64,000 bases of DNA, taken from NCBI GenBank assembly GCA_012520655.1, contig JAAYNW010000059.1:1-64000 (forward strand), in the 5' to 3' direction. Origin of the DNA: Clostridiales bacterium. Its GTDB lineage: Bacteria; Bacillota; Clostridia; Lachnospirales; Lachnospiraceae. The notes beneath the pieces are model-generated. The model ran no database searches, had not been told where the DNA came from, and was given only the letters and a program-made list of their open reading frames with translations. The translations under genes and the position numbers were made by a program. Below are positions 18,046 to 27,736 of the stretch, piece after piece. Position 1 is the stretch's first letter; the number at the start of each line of letters is the position of its first letter.

Positions 18046-21000
18046 TCAGCGCAGCTTAAATACCTGCGAGGTCATATACTCCTTCCTGTAATACTCTTCT
18101 AAAAGGCAGTCTACCGTATTGTAATCCTGCAGAGTCTTTCCGATTACAATATCATTTATCATGCCGAATCGATCCTCCGATTCATCTTGCAAAATATCGC
18201 TTTTACTGATGGAAGCGCTCTCCGTGAGCTGTTCTTTTCCATCTCCTTCTTCCGTAATATAATATTGGAGCTTCTCTCCGAAAAACAGAATAAATGCTTT
18301 TACGCATACACCGCCGTACATATCACGCATTTCTTCCTTCCTATATTCTTTTTCCGTGAAATCTCCTTTTTCAACCATATAGTGAATAACCGCTTTTCTT
18401 CCCGGCCTGACTTTATACTCTATCATCGTCTTATCGGCGAACTGCTTCATAAGCGGCATTTCCCTTGTATACTCTTTAAAAAATGAAAAATAGATATTCT
18501 CGTCCAGCAAATCATATAAAAATCTTTTAATAGCAGAGCTTATCTTCGGAGTTATCGCCTGCTTATTTTCAGCATAATACTTCAGAAGCGCAAGTTTACA
18601 TACTTTATGCAGATTCTCACCCCTATCATAAACTCGGATAGCGTCTGTAAAAATAAAATCATCTATCAGCTTATCTTTTACAAAATAATCATAGGCACAC
18701 TGAGAAAGAATTGCGTTCTCTATCCGAGCCTTCGCCCCTCCTGACACATACGTCTTGAATATCTCCGTTCTCTCTCCGACAAAAGCCCCGGAAAAAAGCA
18801 TCTGTACAAGAATTCTCTCGCTCAGATTATAGGTGTCCGCTTCGAAGTCCACTGCCGCTTTCCATATATCACGCATTTCTTTAAGTGTTCCGTTATAGAA
18901 ATAAACAAGATAGTAAATCAGATTTCCGTCATATTTGTCTCTTCGGAACGCATAGTAAATGGAGTAAGTCATTACCTCATCTTCCATAAATCCGTCTCTT
19001 GAAATCAAACGACTGCATAAACGCACTATGGTCCTTGTATCTACGCCGTTTACCCCAAATCTCTTTATCCATGCAAACGCCTTATCGTACATTCCACGGA
19101 TTACCAAAAATCGGAGCATCTCGTTCCGTTCCTTGTTCTCCATGGAATCCGGCGTCAGTTCCTCCAGAAAAGTGTCCAGTTCCTGAATATAGTCCTGCTC
19201 ATAATAATAATGCACTAATTTAAGCCTTATCTCGCTTTTAAGTCTTTCCTCCGTATGTTCATCAGCGACTAAATATCTGAAGCTTTTTTCATTTTTTTCT
19301 GTTATTTCCTTAGAAGATTTATTCCCTGCACATAGGTAAACCGCAAGTCCCCTATGATTTGTTACATAAGGGAAGATGATCGGAAGCAATTTATCCTCAA
19401 GCATCATTGCTTCTATATGATAAGGAACGCTGACACAGTAGCGGTTCCCCTCACCGTCTTCCAGCAGAAGCTTATAATCATTGCCATACAGCGGAACCCA
19501 TGCCTCGCCGTCACTTACCGGATATTTATATTCTTCTTTGCCGGTAGAATAACCGACCACCACCTGTCTGACATCCTTGTTTTCCGTAGTAATGCGGTTC
19601 AAAAAAAGAAGATATGCCATTTTTTGTGCCACCTCTTCATTTACCATTCGCGGCACGATTGTATTCTCATATAAATAAGCGAGGTCTTTATTCATCCTCC
19701 CTTTATCAATCTGATGCAAAACAAACCGTTCTATACGTTCACAGTAATTTAAATATATTTCAGGCTGTTCTTCTCTTCTTTTATATACATAGGCATACAA
19801 AAAAGCATTTTTTTGGTAGTCCAGATCGCTGTGGTAAGCAAAATACATAAGAATGATTTTAGGTAAAGTCTCGCTGTAATCCGCAGGCAATGACATCATG
19901 TAATACTCGTATAGCTTTGTAATGCGAAGCTCTTTCTCTACACCGAGGCTGTACCATTTAAAATAACGGCTTTCCGTTTTATTTCCATTTATAAGCAAAG
20001 TACAGATTGCCTGCAGCGTCTCGGTATCGGGATATTTGGCATAACACTCTTTTAATATGTAGAATACTCTTTCGGAATACACCTTCAGCTTTGATGCCAG
20101 ATACCGCACCTGCATGATTAAATCCTGCGTTAGAATTCCCCGCTTCGCCGCATAATTAAGCACCTGTATTTCGAAGCTGCCAAGCTTCATAAGGAGTGTA
20201 GGATTAAGCTCCAGAAGATGCCATGCCTCTACATATAATACAGGGCTCCTGCCTCCCCTGTTATATTGTTCCTCCAGAAGCAGCCAGCGTTTGGAGGGAC
20301 TTTTCCCATACTCGTCCAGCATATACAGCATCAGCCAGGCAATTCTCCAATTATCCTGATTGGCATAATATATTCTTTCCACCCTTCTGGACATCGAATC
20401 GACATAAGCGGATTCCCCGTTGTTTAATGTAGTAAGGTAGAGATAATAGCAATAAATCTCCGGAGGACAGTTTTCTGCCCTAATCTCCGCTTTGATGCGC
20501 TCCAGCTGCCATTCCGCCTCATTGAAGCGTTCCTGGGTAATGAGAATCTGCACGCGAAATAATCTTGTCTGTATGTCCTTTTCGTCTAACACCGCAAGAC
20601 GTTCCACCAGCTTTTCCGTTTCTACGAGCCATGTCCGCGCATTCATTTTCTTCATACGAAATAGATCATAATATTTCATCAGCTGCAGAAGAATGTACTT
20701 TTTCCCTTTGCGAATGCCAAATGTTCCCTTGTGTTCCATATTCCGAACAACCGTAACAGGCACCGCAAGGCTTACGCAGGAATTGAAAATATGTATCTCT
20801 CCGTAATTGCGCCCCGCATGTAATTTTTCGCTGTCTATATAGTAGTTCAAGCGAAAGGAATTCCCCAGAAATTCATCGTCGGTTATTTTTTCTTTTTCCG
20901 TCCGGATAAATTCGCCTTCCGTCCGAATATTCAGAAACGTATGTCCCCAACCGTTCCTTGTAATCATCAAGCTATGCTCTGATATATCGTACGGATCTTC

Positions 21001-21627
21001 AAAGCTGATCTCCGCCTCGCTAAGGATATATTCTATTCTCTGCTTCTTATTTATCTCCAAAAGGAATTCTTCCACGTTCTGCTCATTGCCATATACCGCC
21101 GAAAGTCCTTTATATGTTTCATAGTACTGGCTGTCATTCCCTTCCGTAAATATCTTTTTGAAATCCTTGGAATAAAATAACTTCACTGCCTCTGCCCAGT
21201 TCACCTTCGCGAGATTTGCAAAGTGGAACATATTCTTGATGTCACCGAGACTGGAGGTCACAGTACTGACCTCAATTTCTATTCGATAAGGAATCTCGTA
21301 CTCCCCATAATTCGATATAATGGAAAATTGACCTTCGAAGATGTCCCCTTCTTCCATCCCCTCCGAGTGAAAGCGATACATAATCTCTTCCTTCACCCCG
21401 ATAAATTCTTTGTTCAGACACTCCATTCTCAAGTCGGAAGAATATACATATCCTTCCATAAGTCCGCCCGCAGGTCCCGATATGATAAAAGAACCCTCCG
21501 CTGTATCCCCTTTTTTCAAGAAAAGCTCCAGACTTAAAGATGAGAAATCCAGAATACCGCTATCATGTGTTGCCCGATTGCTTTCCAGCTTTTCATAATC
21601 AAGTCTGCCCTCTAATAAATCATCCAT
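18046..21627 (-). CDS. very large repeat-rich protein, DUF5717-like, unknown function
   Basis: I start it at the ATG at 21627, 6 bases after GAGG; a GTG seven codons earlier lacks a site. The 1193-residue product has an N-terminal part of beta-rich domains (about 30-310, e.g. EGSFIISGPAGGLMEGYV). A long helical array follows (about 330-690), with the character of TPR-type repeats, then further beta and helical regions. There is no signal peptide or membrane helix, so it is probably cytoplasmic. I recall it as DUF5717, often next to DUF5716; not checked. It heads a four-gene operon and no enzymatic motif is visible. Confidence 0.8.
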   Translation of the reverse strand: MDDLLEGRLDYEKLESNRATHDSGILDFSSLSLELFLKKGDTAEGSFIISGPAGGLMEGYVYSSDLRMECLNKEFIGVKEEIMYRFHSEGMEEGDIFEGQFSIISNYGEYEIPYRIEIEVSTVTSSLGDIKNMFHFANLAKVNWAEAVKLFYSKDFKKIFTEGNDSQYYETYKGLSAVYGNEQNVEEFLLEINKKQRIEYILSEAEISFEDPYDISEHSLMITRNGWGHTFLNIRTEGEFIRTEKEKITDDEFLGNSFRLNYYIDSEKLHAGRNYGEIHIFNSCVSLAVPVTVVRNMEHKGTFGIRKGKKYILLQLMKYYDLFRMKKMNARTWLVETEKLVERLAVLDEKDIQTRLFRVQILITQERFNEAEWQLERIKAEIRAENCPPEIYCYYLYLTTLNNGESAYVDSMSRRVERIYYANQDNWRIAWLMLYMLDEYGKSPSKRWLLLEEQYNRGGRSPVLYVEAWHLLELNPTLLMKLGSFEIQVLNYAAKRGILTQDLIMQVRYLASKLKVYSERVFYILKECYAKYPDTETLQAICTLLINGNKTESRYFKWYSLGVEKELRITKLYEYYMMSLPADYSETLPKIILMYFAYHSDLDYQKNAFLYAYVYKRREEQPEIYLNYCERIERFVLHQIDKGRMNKDLAYLYENTIVPRMVNEEVAQKMAYLLFLNRITTENKDVRQVVVGYSTGKEEYKYPVSDGEAWVPLYGNDYKLLLEDGEGNRYCVSVPYHIEAMMLEDKLLPIIFPYVTNHRGLAVYLCAGNKSSKEITEKNEKSFRYLVADEHTEERLKSEIRLKLVHYYYEQDYIQELDTFLEELTPDSMENKERNEMLRFLVIRGMYDKAFAWIKRFGVNGVDTRTIVRLCSRLISRDGFMEDEVMTYSIYYAFRRDKYDGNLIYYLVYFYNGTLKEMRDIWKAAVDFEADTYNLSERILVQMLFSGAFVGERTEIFKTYVSGGAKARIENAILSQCAYDYFVKDKLIDDFIFTDAIRVYDRGENLHKVCKLALLKYYAENKQAITPKISSAIKRFLYDLLDENIYFSFFKEYTREMPLMKQFADKTMIEYKVRPGRKAVIHYMVEKGDFTEKEYRKEEMRDMYGGVCVKAFILFFGEKLQYYITEEGDGKEQLTESASISKSDILQDESEDRFGMINDIVIGKTLQDYNTVDCLLEEYYRKEYMTSQVFKLR

Positions 21628-21672
21628 TACTTTCCTCAAGTTTTTCACCCCATATTATACTAACATTAATAA

Positions 21673-21702
21673 ATTATACCATTAAGAAACCCCTTTTAGC
21701 AA
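21673..21702 (-). promoter_or_regulatory. promoter of the four-gene operon
   Basis: On the minus strand TTGCTA (21702-21697), an 18-base spacer and TATAAT (21678-21673) lie about 46 bases upstream of the start. It is back-to-back with the GntR operon promoter. Confidence 0.55.
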
Positions 21703-21728
21703 CCGCACGAAAAAATTCCATTTAAATG

Positions 21729-21773
21729 TTGACAAAATATCATTTTTACTTTATTGTATTAATCAAATAATAC
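21729..21773 (+). promoter_or_regulatory. GntR operon promoter and palindromic operator
   Basis: TTGACA (21729-21734), a 17-base spacer and TATTGT (21752-21757) form the promoter. GTATTA (21756-21761) and TAATAC (21768-21773) are a perfect inverted repeat overlapping the -10. That suits autoregulation by the YtrA-type repressor encoded next. Confidence 0.65.
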
Positions 21774-21820
21774 AGTAGTACAAATGATTACAATATAAAA
21801 ATTAAGAAAGGAAGGATTAC

Positions 21821-22189
21821 ATGGCGTGGAATTTAAATGCAGATAAGCCTATTTATACGCAACTTGTTGAAATAATACAGACACAGATTATTTCAGGCCG
21901 GTACAAAGCCGGAGATCGCCTTCCAAGCGTCAGGGAACTGGCAGCGGAGGCGAGTGTCAATCCAAATACAATGCAGAAAGCTTTTGCTGAATTAGAACGA
22001 AATGGTTTGATAGTAACTCAGAGAACAAGCGGACGCACCGTGACGGAGGATATAGAATTGATTAATCAGACACAAGCACATTTGGCCGAGGAATGTATTA
22101 ATAACTTTTTTCAAACGATGAAAGAGCTCGGGTATTCGGAAAAAGAAATATTAAAGCTTATTGAAAAAGCAACCGAGGAGGTAGAGTAA
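21821..22189 (+). CDS. GntR-family repressor, YtrA subfamily
   Basis: The 122-residue protein has the GntR winged helix at about 5-75 (KPIYTQLVEIIQTQIISG, then GDRLPSVRELAAEASVNPNT). Only a short helical dimerisation tail follows, the hallmark of the YtrA subfamily. These small repressors normally sit in front of an ABC transporter and control it together with themselves. That is the case here, with the ATPase gene 2 bases downstream and a palindromic operator over the promoter. The signal is unknown; YtrA relatives often respond to cell-wall stress. The ATG follows AAGGAAGG. Confidence 0.92.
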   Translation: MAWNLNADKPIYTQLVEIIQTQIISGRYKAGDRLPSVRELAAEASVNPNTMQKAFAELERNGLIVTQRTSGRTVTEDIELINQTQAHLAEECINNFFQTMKELGYSEKEILKLIEKATEEVE

Positions 22190-22191
22190 AT

Positions 22192-22890
22192 ATGGAAACT
22201 TTAGCCGAAATCAAGGGATTAACCAAAAGCTACGGCAAGACTCTTGCAGTAAACAATATGAACTTAATTATCCCGCGCGGTAAGATTATAGGGCTTCTGG
22301 GGCCTAACGGAAGCGGAAAGACAACACTTATTAAAATGATGAACGGTCTGCTGACTCCCACCGCAGGAAGTATATCAATCAACGGATGTGCACCGGGAAT
22401 AACTACGAAGGCGAGAATCGCTTATCTGCCGGAGAGGACTTATCTGCAGGACGGCATGAGAGTATGCGATATTGTGGATTATTTCAGCGATTTCTATAAG
22501 GATTTCAACAGAAATACCGCTTTTACTATGCTTCAGTCCTTAAATATTTCTTTTACCGCAAGGTTAAAGACATTATCAAAAGGTACAAAAGAAAAGGTTC
22601 AGCTCATTCTTGTCATGAGCCGCAATGCGGATTTGTACATTCTTGACGAGCCCATTGCCGGTGTGGATCCTGCCGCCAGAGATTATATTTTAAAAACGAT
22701 TATCAGCAATTATAACGAGAACGCGAGCATTCTGTTATCCACCCATTTAATTTCCGATATTGAAAACGTTCTGGATGAAGTTATATTCATACGCGACGGT
22801 CAGGTCATGGCGCACCTGACAGTAGATCAGATTCGGGAGGAGTACGGCCGTTCCGTAGATTCTTATTTCAGGGAGGTGTTTGCATGTTAG
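22192..22890 (+). CDS. ABC transporter ATP-binding protein
   Basis: The 232-residue ATPase has Walker A GPNGSGKTT (about 36-44) and Walker B DLYILDEPIAGVDP. The signature is divergent, LSKGTKEKV in place of LSGGQ, which is common in ABC-2 exporters controlled by YtrA-type repressors. It starts 2 bases after the repressor with a GAGGAGG site and overlaps the permease gene by 7 bases, so the three are translationally coupled. It should power the membrane protein downstream; the substrate is unknown. Confidence 0.92.
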   Translation: METLAEIKGLTKSYGKTLAVNNMNLIIPRGKIIGLLGPNGSGKTTLIKMMNGLLTPTAGSISINGCAPGITTKARIAYLPERTYLQDGMRVCDIVDYFSDFYKDFNRNTAFTMLQSLNISFTARLKTLSKGTKEKVQLILVMSRNADLYILDEPIAGVDPAARDYILKTIISNYNENASILLSTHLISDIENVLDEVIFIRDGQVMAHLTVDQIREEYGRSVDSYFREVFAC

Positions 22891-23717
22891 GCAAATTATT
22901 TAAATATGACTGGAAATCTTTCTGGAAGGTTCCTGCCGCAATAAATATTTTTCTTCTCATTATAACTATCATAGGAGCCATTTCTTTAATTTCACCGTTT
23001 TGGGAATTGGATTATGAGATAATAGACACTCTGATGATCGTTGCCATTTTGTTTTATTATCTTGCTCTTTTTGCAGGCTCTATTGCGGTTTTCGCATATA
23101 TTGCTATCCGCTATTATAAAAATGTATACACGGATGAAGGTTATCTGACGCATACTCTTCCGGTAGCTCCCAGAGATATTATTTTATCTAAGCTGTTCGT
23201 TGGCGCTATCTGGAGTTTCATTACAGCACTCGTTATGGGTATAAGCGTCTTTATTATCTTATCTACTGCTATTAGCTCCGTAGAGCTTTGGGAGATAATT
23301 CAGGAGTTTAAGTCCGTAGTCATTCCCGAATTTGAAAGAGAGATGGGCATGAGCATATATGTTTTCACCCTGCTTGTCCTTCTGTATATGATTATCAACA
23401 CCTTTTTCTCTATTCTTATGATATACTCGTCCATATCTCTCGGACAGATGTTTACCAAGCATAAGGTTGCAGGTGCGGTTATTTGGTATATTGCAGAATA
23501 TGTCATCACGCAGTTCGGATTTTCTATGATTATAAACATTCCTCTGATGAAGCTTTTCTCCTACGATTCAGATATCAATGTATCCATACCTGCCGGAACA
23601 ATCGGATCGACCGTGAATATGATGCTGTTCAGCACTATGTTAATTACCGTCATCATAGGAATTATCTTATACTTCATTACAGAATATATGATGAGAAAGA
23701 AATTAAACTTGGATTGA
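22884..23717 (+). CDS. ABC-2 type membrane protein
   Basis: The 277-residue protein has about six membrane segments (about 17-40, 52-78, 110-135, 160-190, 200-225, 250-270). An AYIAIRYYKNVYTDEGYLTHTLP stretch near 71-93 is characteristic of ABC-2 permeases next to YtrA repressors. It overlaps the ATPase gene by 7 bases. It probably forms the membrane half of an efflux or envelope-stress transporter; no substrate can be named. A convergent terminator follows 25 bases after the stop. Confidence 0.85.
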   Translation: MLGKLFKYDWKSFWKVPAAINIFLLIITIIGAISLISPFWELDYEIIDTLMIVAILFYYLALFAGSIAVFAYIAIRYYKNVYTDEGYLTHTLPVAPRDIILSKLFVGAIWSFITALVMGISVFIILSTAISSVELWEIIQEFKSVVIPEFEREMGMSIYVFTLLVLLYMIINTFFSILMIYSSISLGQMFTKHKVAGAVIWYIAEYVITQFGFSMIINIPLMKLFSYDSDINVSIPAGTIGSTVNMMLFSTMLITVIIGIILYFITEYMMRKKLNLD

Positions 23718-23742
23718 CCCCGATTCGAAATTATAATAGCAA

Positions 23743-23784
23743 AAGACCGCATCCGTGGTTTATATCTAATCACAATGCGGTCTT
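23743..23784. terminator. convergent bidirectional terminator
   Basis: AAGACCGCAT pairs with ATGCGGTCTT across a 22-base loop. TCTTCTTG follows on the plus strand and TCTTTTGC on the minus strand, serving the ABC operon and the convergent small gene. Confidence 0.8.
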
Positions 23785-23796
23785 CTTGTTAATTTA

Positions 23797-24054
23797 TCAA
23801 AAGGACTTTTTTACTTTCTGATTTTCTTTTATTTCAATCCATGCAGCAATCAGGCAAATTACAGCGCAGACTGCAAAGACAACTTTGTCTATGCTTTTCT
23901 CCAACTTTTTCTGTCTCGCCTTCGCAGCCTTAAAGTGAATCTTCTGCTTCGCCGCCGTTATTTTCTGTTGTCTCTTAATTACTTGACCAAGTCCCTTATC
24001 CAAGCTTTTTTGCCATGTCATTTTTCTTTTACGTTTCTTCACTCTTGTAACCAT
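23797..24054 (-). CDS. small basic protein with C-terminal membrane helix
   Basis: The 85-residue frame begins MVTRVKKRKRKM, is very rich in lysine and arginine over residues 4-58, and ends in one membrane helix (about 61-77) with a short charged tail. The start is uncertain: ATG 24054 has an AAAGGGG stretch only a base or two away, while an ATG at 24093 has none. It lies just downstream of the SleC-like gene and before a terminator, which supports it being real. I do not recognise a family. Confidence 0.45.
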   Translation of the reverse strand: MVTRVKKRKRKMTWQKSLDKGLGQVIKRQQKITAAKQKIHFKAAKARQKKLEKSIDKVVFAVCAVICLIAAWIEIKENQKVKKSF

Positions 24055-24112
24055 GCCCCTTTCTGCTCTTATCCCGCTTACCTTTACTTTCATACTATTT
24101 ATATGCAATACT

Positions 24113-25381
24113 TTATACAGGCTCCGCCATACGCGTTACTCCTACATAAATATTGGATACCTTATACCATGTCGGATAATCGACGATGCCCGTCTGCGGA
24201 AGATTAAAAATCCGCTGGAATACCCGCACCGCCTCAGCCGTCTGCTGACCATAGACCCCGTCCGCCACAATGGCAGGTATCGCCGGATAATTTTGCGCTA
24301 TACGGCTTAACTGCTGCTGGATCTGAAGAACCTTTTCTCCGCTGGACCCGACCGTCAAATTATATCCGGGCCATGAAGCCGGCACGCCCGCAACACTCTC
24401 AGCCGTGTTAATATACATATCATTCCCAAAATAATAACGTATTATTTCAATCGCCGAATAACCTTCATCTCCCAGATATTTGGAGCCCCATTGGCTGAGT
24501 CCTTTGCAGGTCACCCGTTGGCCGTCACAGAACGAAGTAAAAATCGGCTGTCTGACGCCGGGACGCGACAAATAATTGGCAAAAACGGTATCTACAAGAT
24601 AATCGATATTTTCGTATACATTTCTTCCCTTCATCCACTTTTGATCATAAGCGGTGGAAGACGTAATGGTAAAATTATAGCCCTGATTCCTATACCACTC
24701 GGTACAAACCCTATTAAGAGTTACCGACATAATTGTCAGAATATTCGCATAAATCGAACTTTCCGGCCATGTGGCATAAATTTCGGAAGAAGCTACATTC
24801 TTGATATAGTCCTTATATCTAACATAGTAATTGGGTGCACTGGCATCGGAAGGCACGCCGTCGTGTACAACTACGAACTCGGGAATAACAACCCTGCTAA
24901 GTACGATTTCTCCGGTTTCATCCATCGGTTTGATTTCATCTTCGGGTATCTTGGGCGGATAATCCCCATACAAGGTGTGATCGGGAATAAATATCTCCTC
25001 TTCGGTTCCTTGTATATCCAGCGGAATCATCTCGATCGGCTGCAGCGCCAATACATCAGGAAGTATTTGAGTACCGGATATCAGAATCGGTTCGTACCCG
25101 GGCGCATTTACTTGTATGTTATACTCGGAATATGGACGATTGCTTTCCGGCTCCAGACTATACTCGAGAGGCGGTGCCGGAAGCTCTATCTCTTCGGTTT
25201 GTCCCGACTCATCCGTATCCAATGTTTCTATAATGGAATCCGCCATTCCCGTATATGAAATTGAAACCGTAGCATCCTGTACCGGAACCGGACCCAACGT
25301 GGAGGTCACGCTAATCTTCAACCCTCCAGTATATGAGCTGTCAAGAGCCTGCTGAGCTGAGTGAATAATATTTACAGGCAT
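24113..25381 (-). CDS. sleC: SleC-like spore cortex-lytic enzyme with peptidoglycan-binding domain
   Basis: The 422-residue protein resembles SleC of clostridial spores, which cuts cortex peptidoglycan during germination. Residues about 185-320 form a SpoIID-like lytic domain. VASSEIYATWP holds the glutamate matching the SpoIID catalytic residue, then come ILTIMSVTLNRV and LSQWGSKYLGDEGYSAIE. Residues about 350-410 are a PG_binding_1 domain (GEKVLQIQQQL, DGVYGQQTAEAVRVFQ). The N-terminal 150 residues match the beta-rich SleC pro-region. No signal peptide is visible, as expected for a mother-cell protein. The close match is from memory of C. difficile SleC. Confidence 0.82.
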   Translation of the reverse strand: MPVNIIHSAQQALDSSYTGGLKISVTSTLGPVPVQDATVSISYTGMADSIIETLDTDESGQTEEIELPAPPLEYSLEPESNRPYSEYNIQVNAPGYEPILISGTQILPDVLALQPIEMIPLDIQGTEEEIFIPDHTLYGDYPPKIPEDEIKPMDETGEIVLSRVVIPEFVVVHDGVPSDASAPNYYVRYKDYIKNVASSEIYATWPESSIYANILTIMSVTLNRVCTEWYRNQGYNFTITSSTAYDQKWMKGRNVYENIDYLVDTVFANYLSRPGVRQPIFTSFCDGQRVTCKGLSQWGSKYLGDEGYSAIEIIRYYFGNDMYINTAESVAGVPASWPGYNLTVGSSGEKVLQIQQQLSRIAQNYPAIPAIVADGVYGQQTAEAVRVFQRIFNLPQTGIVDYPTWYKVSNIYVGVTRMAEPV

Positions 25382-25469
25382 AACAATACCTCTACCTATT
25401 TGTTTATCACATTATATGCTTTAATACAGGTTCTTGTGAAATTTTTTACGCTGTCGGCCCGGTTTCCTA

Positions 25470-27527
25470 TTATTTCGTAAGCAGCAGCATAATATCGTTG
25501 CTTCTCGCAATAAATTTGGTCATCGCTTCCGGTTCGAGAGGTGCATTCTGAAGCAGCGCCAGATCATAGAGCTGTTCGCAAATCATCTTTACATTCTCTC
25601 CCTCTTTATTATCCAGCACATACTGTACCAAGGGATGGTTTGCGTTGAGAATCAGCGTCTCTCCATCTTTGCCGAACATACCCATGTCCATTCCCGGCAT
25701 AGCATACATCTTCATCATATCCTGCATGCGTCTGCTTTCCTCGGATATCGTAATCATGGAGGAAACCTTTTTGTTTTTCAACTTTTCTATCTTAACGGTC
25801 AGAGCATCCTTCTTTAGAACTTTCTTCATAATCTTTCCGAGTTCTTCCGCCTGCTCTTCCATTTCTTTTTCCGCTTTTTTGGAAGTCTTTGCTTTCATCG
25901 TATCCGTAATATCCGCATCAATGCGCTGGAATTTGATTCCTTCATTCTTCGCTTCCAATTGGGAGATAAACGGTTGGTCAATATTGTGCGTCAGAATAAA
26001 CGCATCCATTTTAGCGGCCTTAAACATATTGATGTACTGACTCTGCTGCTTTACATCCGTTACATAATAAATGACTTTTTCTTTCTTTTCCGCCTCCGCA
26101 TCGCTGACTTCTTCCTCATCCGCTTCATTTCCTTCGGCATCCACTATATCAGCTTCCACTTTATTGCCGTCCTCATCTACTGCCTCTTCCGTGTCGATTT
26201 TATTGACCTCCAGGCATTCGGGCAGCGTCAGATATTTATCATCCAGGTTTTTAAAGAGAATATAGTCTGTCATTTTCTTGCAGAATTTATCATCTTTCAG
26301 GCAGCCGAACTTGATGAACGGACTGATATCGTCCCAATATTTCTCGTATTCTTCTTTTTCCGTCTTGCACATTCCCGACAGCTTATCGGCAACCTTCTTT
26401 GTAATATAATCGGAAATCTTCTTAACAAATCCGTCATTCTGCAATGCGCTCCTGGATACGTTAAGCGGCAGATCGGGAGAATCTATCACTCCCTTTAATA
26501 AAAGCAGGAATTCCGGAATAACTTCTTTAATATTATCTGCGATAAATACTTGATTATTATATAATTTGATAGTTCCTTCTATGGATTCATACTCCGTATT
26601 AATCTTCGGGAAATAAAGAATACCCTTTAAGTTAAAAGGATAGTCCATGTTCAGATGTATCCAGAATAGAGGCTCCTTGTAATCATGAAATACTTTACGG
26701 TAGAATTCCAGATACTCTTCCCTCTTGCACTCATTGGGATGTCTTACCCAAAGCGGATTGGTTTCGTTGAGGAGCTCCGGCCTTTTTACTATTTTAAGCT
26801 TTTGATCATCCTCTTCCTTCTCTTTTGCAATTTCTTCTAAGACGGTATCCGTATCCAGCTTTTCTTCCGCCTTGATAATCTGTGTTTCTGTCGTATTCGC
26901 TTTTGATAAGTAGATTTCCGTAGGCATAAAGGAACAGTATTTCTTGATGACTTCTCTCGCCCTGTATTCGTTGCAGAATTCAAGGCAGTCTTCGTTGATA
27001 AACAGAGTAATCTCAGTACCTACCTCCGTTCGCTTTCCTTCTTCCATATCGAATTCCGTACCGCCGTCACACTCCCAATGAACAGGAACAGCTCCCTCTT
27101 TATAGGAAAGGGAATCGATATGCACCTGATCCGCCACCATAAATGCGGAGTAGAAGCCTAAGCCGAAGTGACCGATAATCTGGTCTTCGTTCGTTTTATC
27201 TTTATATTTTTCAAAAAAGTCCGTTGCGCCGGAAAAGGCAATCTGGTTAATATATTCCTCTACCTCTTCGGCCGTCATACCTATACCGTTGTCAATAAAT
27301 TTTAAAGTCTTCTCCTCAGGATTTACCACCACTTGTATCTTCTCCTTATAATCCGCAGGCAAAGTACATTCTCCCATCATCTCCAACTTCTTCAGCTTAG
27401 TAATCGCATCACAGCCGTTAGAAATAAGTTCCCTCATAAAAATGTCATGATCCGAATACAGCCATTTTTTGATAATTGGGAAAATATTATCGCTGTTGAT
27501 TGATAAACTACCGTGTTTTGCTGCCAT
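25470..27527 (-). CDS. htpG: chaperone HtpG (Hsp90)
   Basis: The 685-residue Hsp90 has the GHKL ATPase domain at the N-terminus: RELISNGCDAI (about 29-39), DNGIGM and GHFGLGFYSAFM. The middle and C-terminal dimer domains follow. It is about 60 residues longer than E. coli HtpG, mainly through an acidic insert near 465-510 (DEDGNKVEADIVDAEGNEAD). It is monocistronic, with a promoter and CIRCE operator about 100 bases upstream. HrcA control is therefore likely, in contrast to B. subtilis htpG. Confidence 0.96.
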   Translation of the reverse strand: MAAKHGSLSINSDNIFPIIKKWLYSDHDIFMRELISNGCDAITKLKKLEMMGECTLPADYKEKIQVVVNPEEKTLKFIDNGIGMTAEEVEEYINQIAFSGATDFFEKYKDKTNEDQIIGHFGLGFYSAFMVADQVHIDSLSYKEGAVPVHWECDGGTEFDMEEGKRTEVGTEITLFINEDCLEFCNEYRAREVIKKYCSFMPTEIYLSKANTTETQIIKAEEKLDTDTVLEEIAKEKEEDDQKLKIVKRPELLNETNPLWVRHPNECKREEYLEFYRKVFHDYKEPLFWIHLNMDYPFNLKGILYFPKINTEYESIEGTIKLYNNQVFIADNIKEVIPEFLLLLKGVIDSPDLPLNVSRSALQNDGFVKKISDYITKKVADKLSGMCKTEKEEYEKYWDDISPFIKFGCLKDDKFCKKMTDYILFKNLDDKYLTLPECLEVNKIDTEEAVDEDGNKVEADIVDAEGNEADEEEVSDAEAEKKEKVIYYVTDVKQQSQYINMFKAAKMDAFILTHNIDQPFISQLEAKNEGIKFQRIDADITDTMKAKTSKKAEKEMEEQAEELGKIMKKVLKKDALTVKIEKLKNKKVSSMITISEESRRMQDMMKMYAMPGMDMGMFGKDGETLILNANHPLVQYVLDNKEGENVKMICEQLYDLALLQNAPLEPEAMTKFIARSNDIMLLLTK

Positions 27528-27608
27528 AAAAAGTCACTTCCTTTTCTATTTTTGTTCATTTTTAAACTATTTCAGCCGGCGAAACCCCTCCGCCAGCTAC
27601 ATAATGAA

Positions 27609-27637
27609 ATTTTAATTCTCTCCCATAAAAAAGTCAA
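27609..27637 (-). promoter_or_regulatory. htpG promoter
   Basis: On the minus strand TTGACT (27637-27632), a 17-base spacer and TAAAAT (27614-27609). The CIRCE palindrome lies 7 bases upstream of the -35. Confidence 0.75.
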
Positions 27638-27644
27638 GCAAAAA

Positions 27645-27671
27645 CTAGCACTCATTTAAAATGAGTGCTAG
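27645..27671. promoter_or_regulatory. CIRCE operator (HrcA binding site)
   Basis: CTAGCACTC, nine bases, GAGTGCTAG: the standard TTAGCACTC-N9-GAGTGCTAA element with only the outermost pair changed. It lies directly upstream of the htpG promoter. Confidence 0.92.
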
Positions 27672-27736
27672 CAATTCCGAATTTCCTTTGTATTTATGCT
27701 ATTTTACGCATTTCTAAAATTTTTGTAAACAAATTA

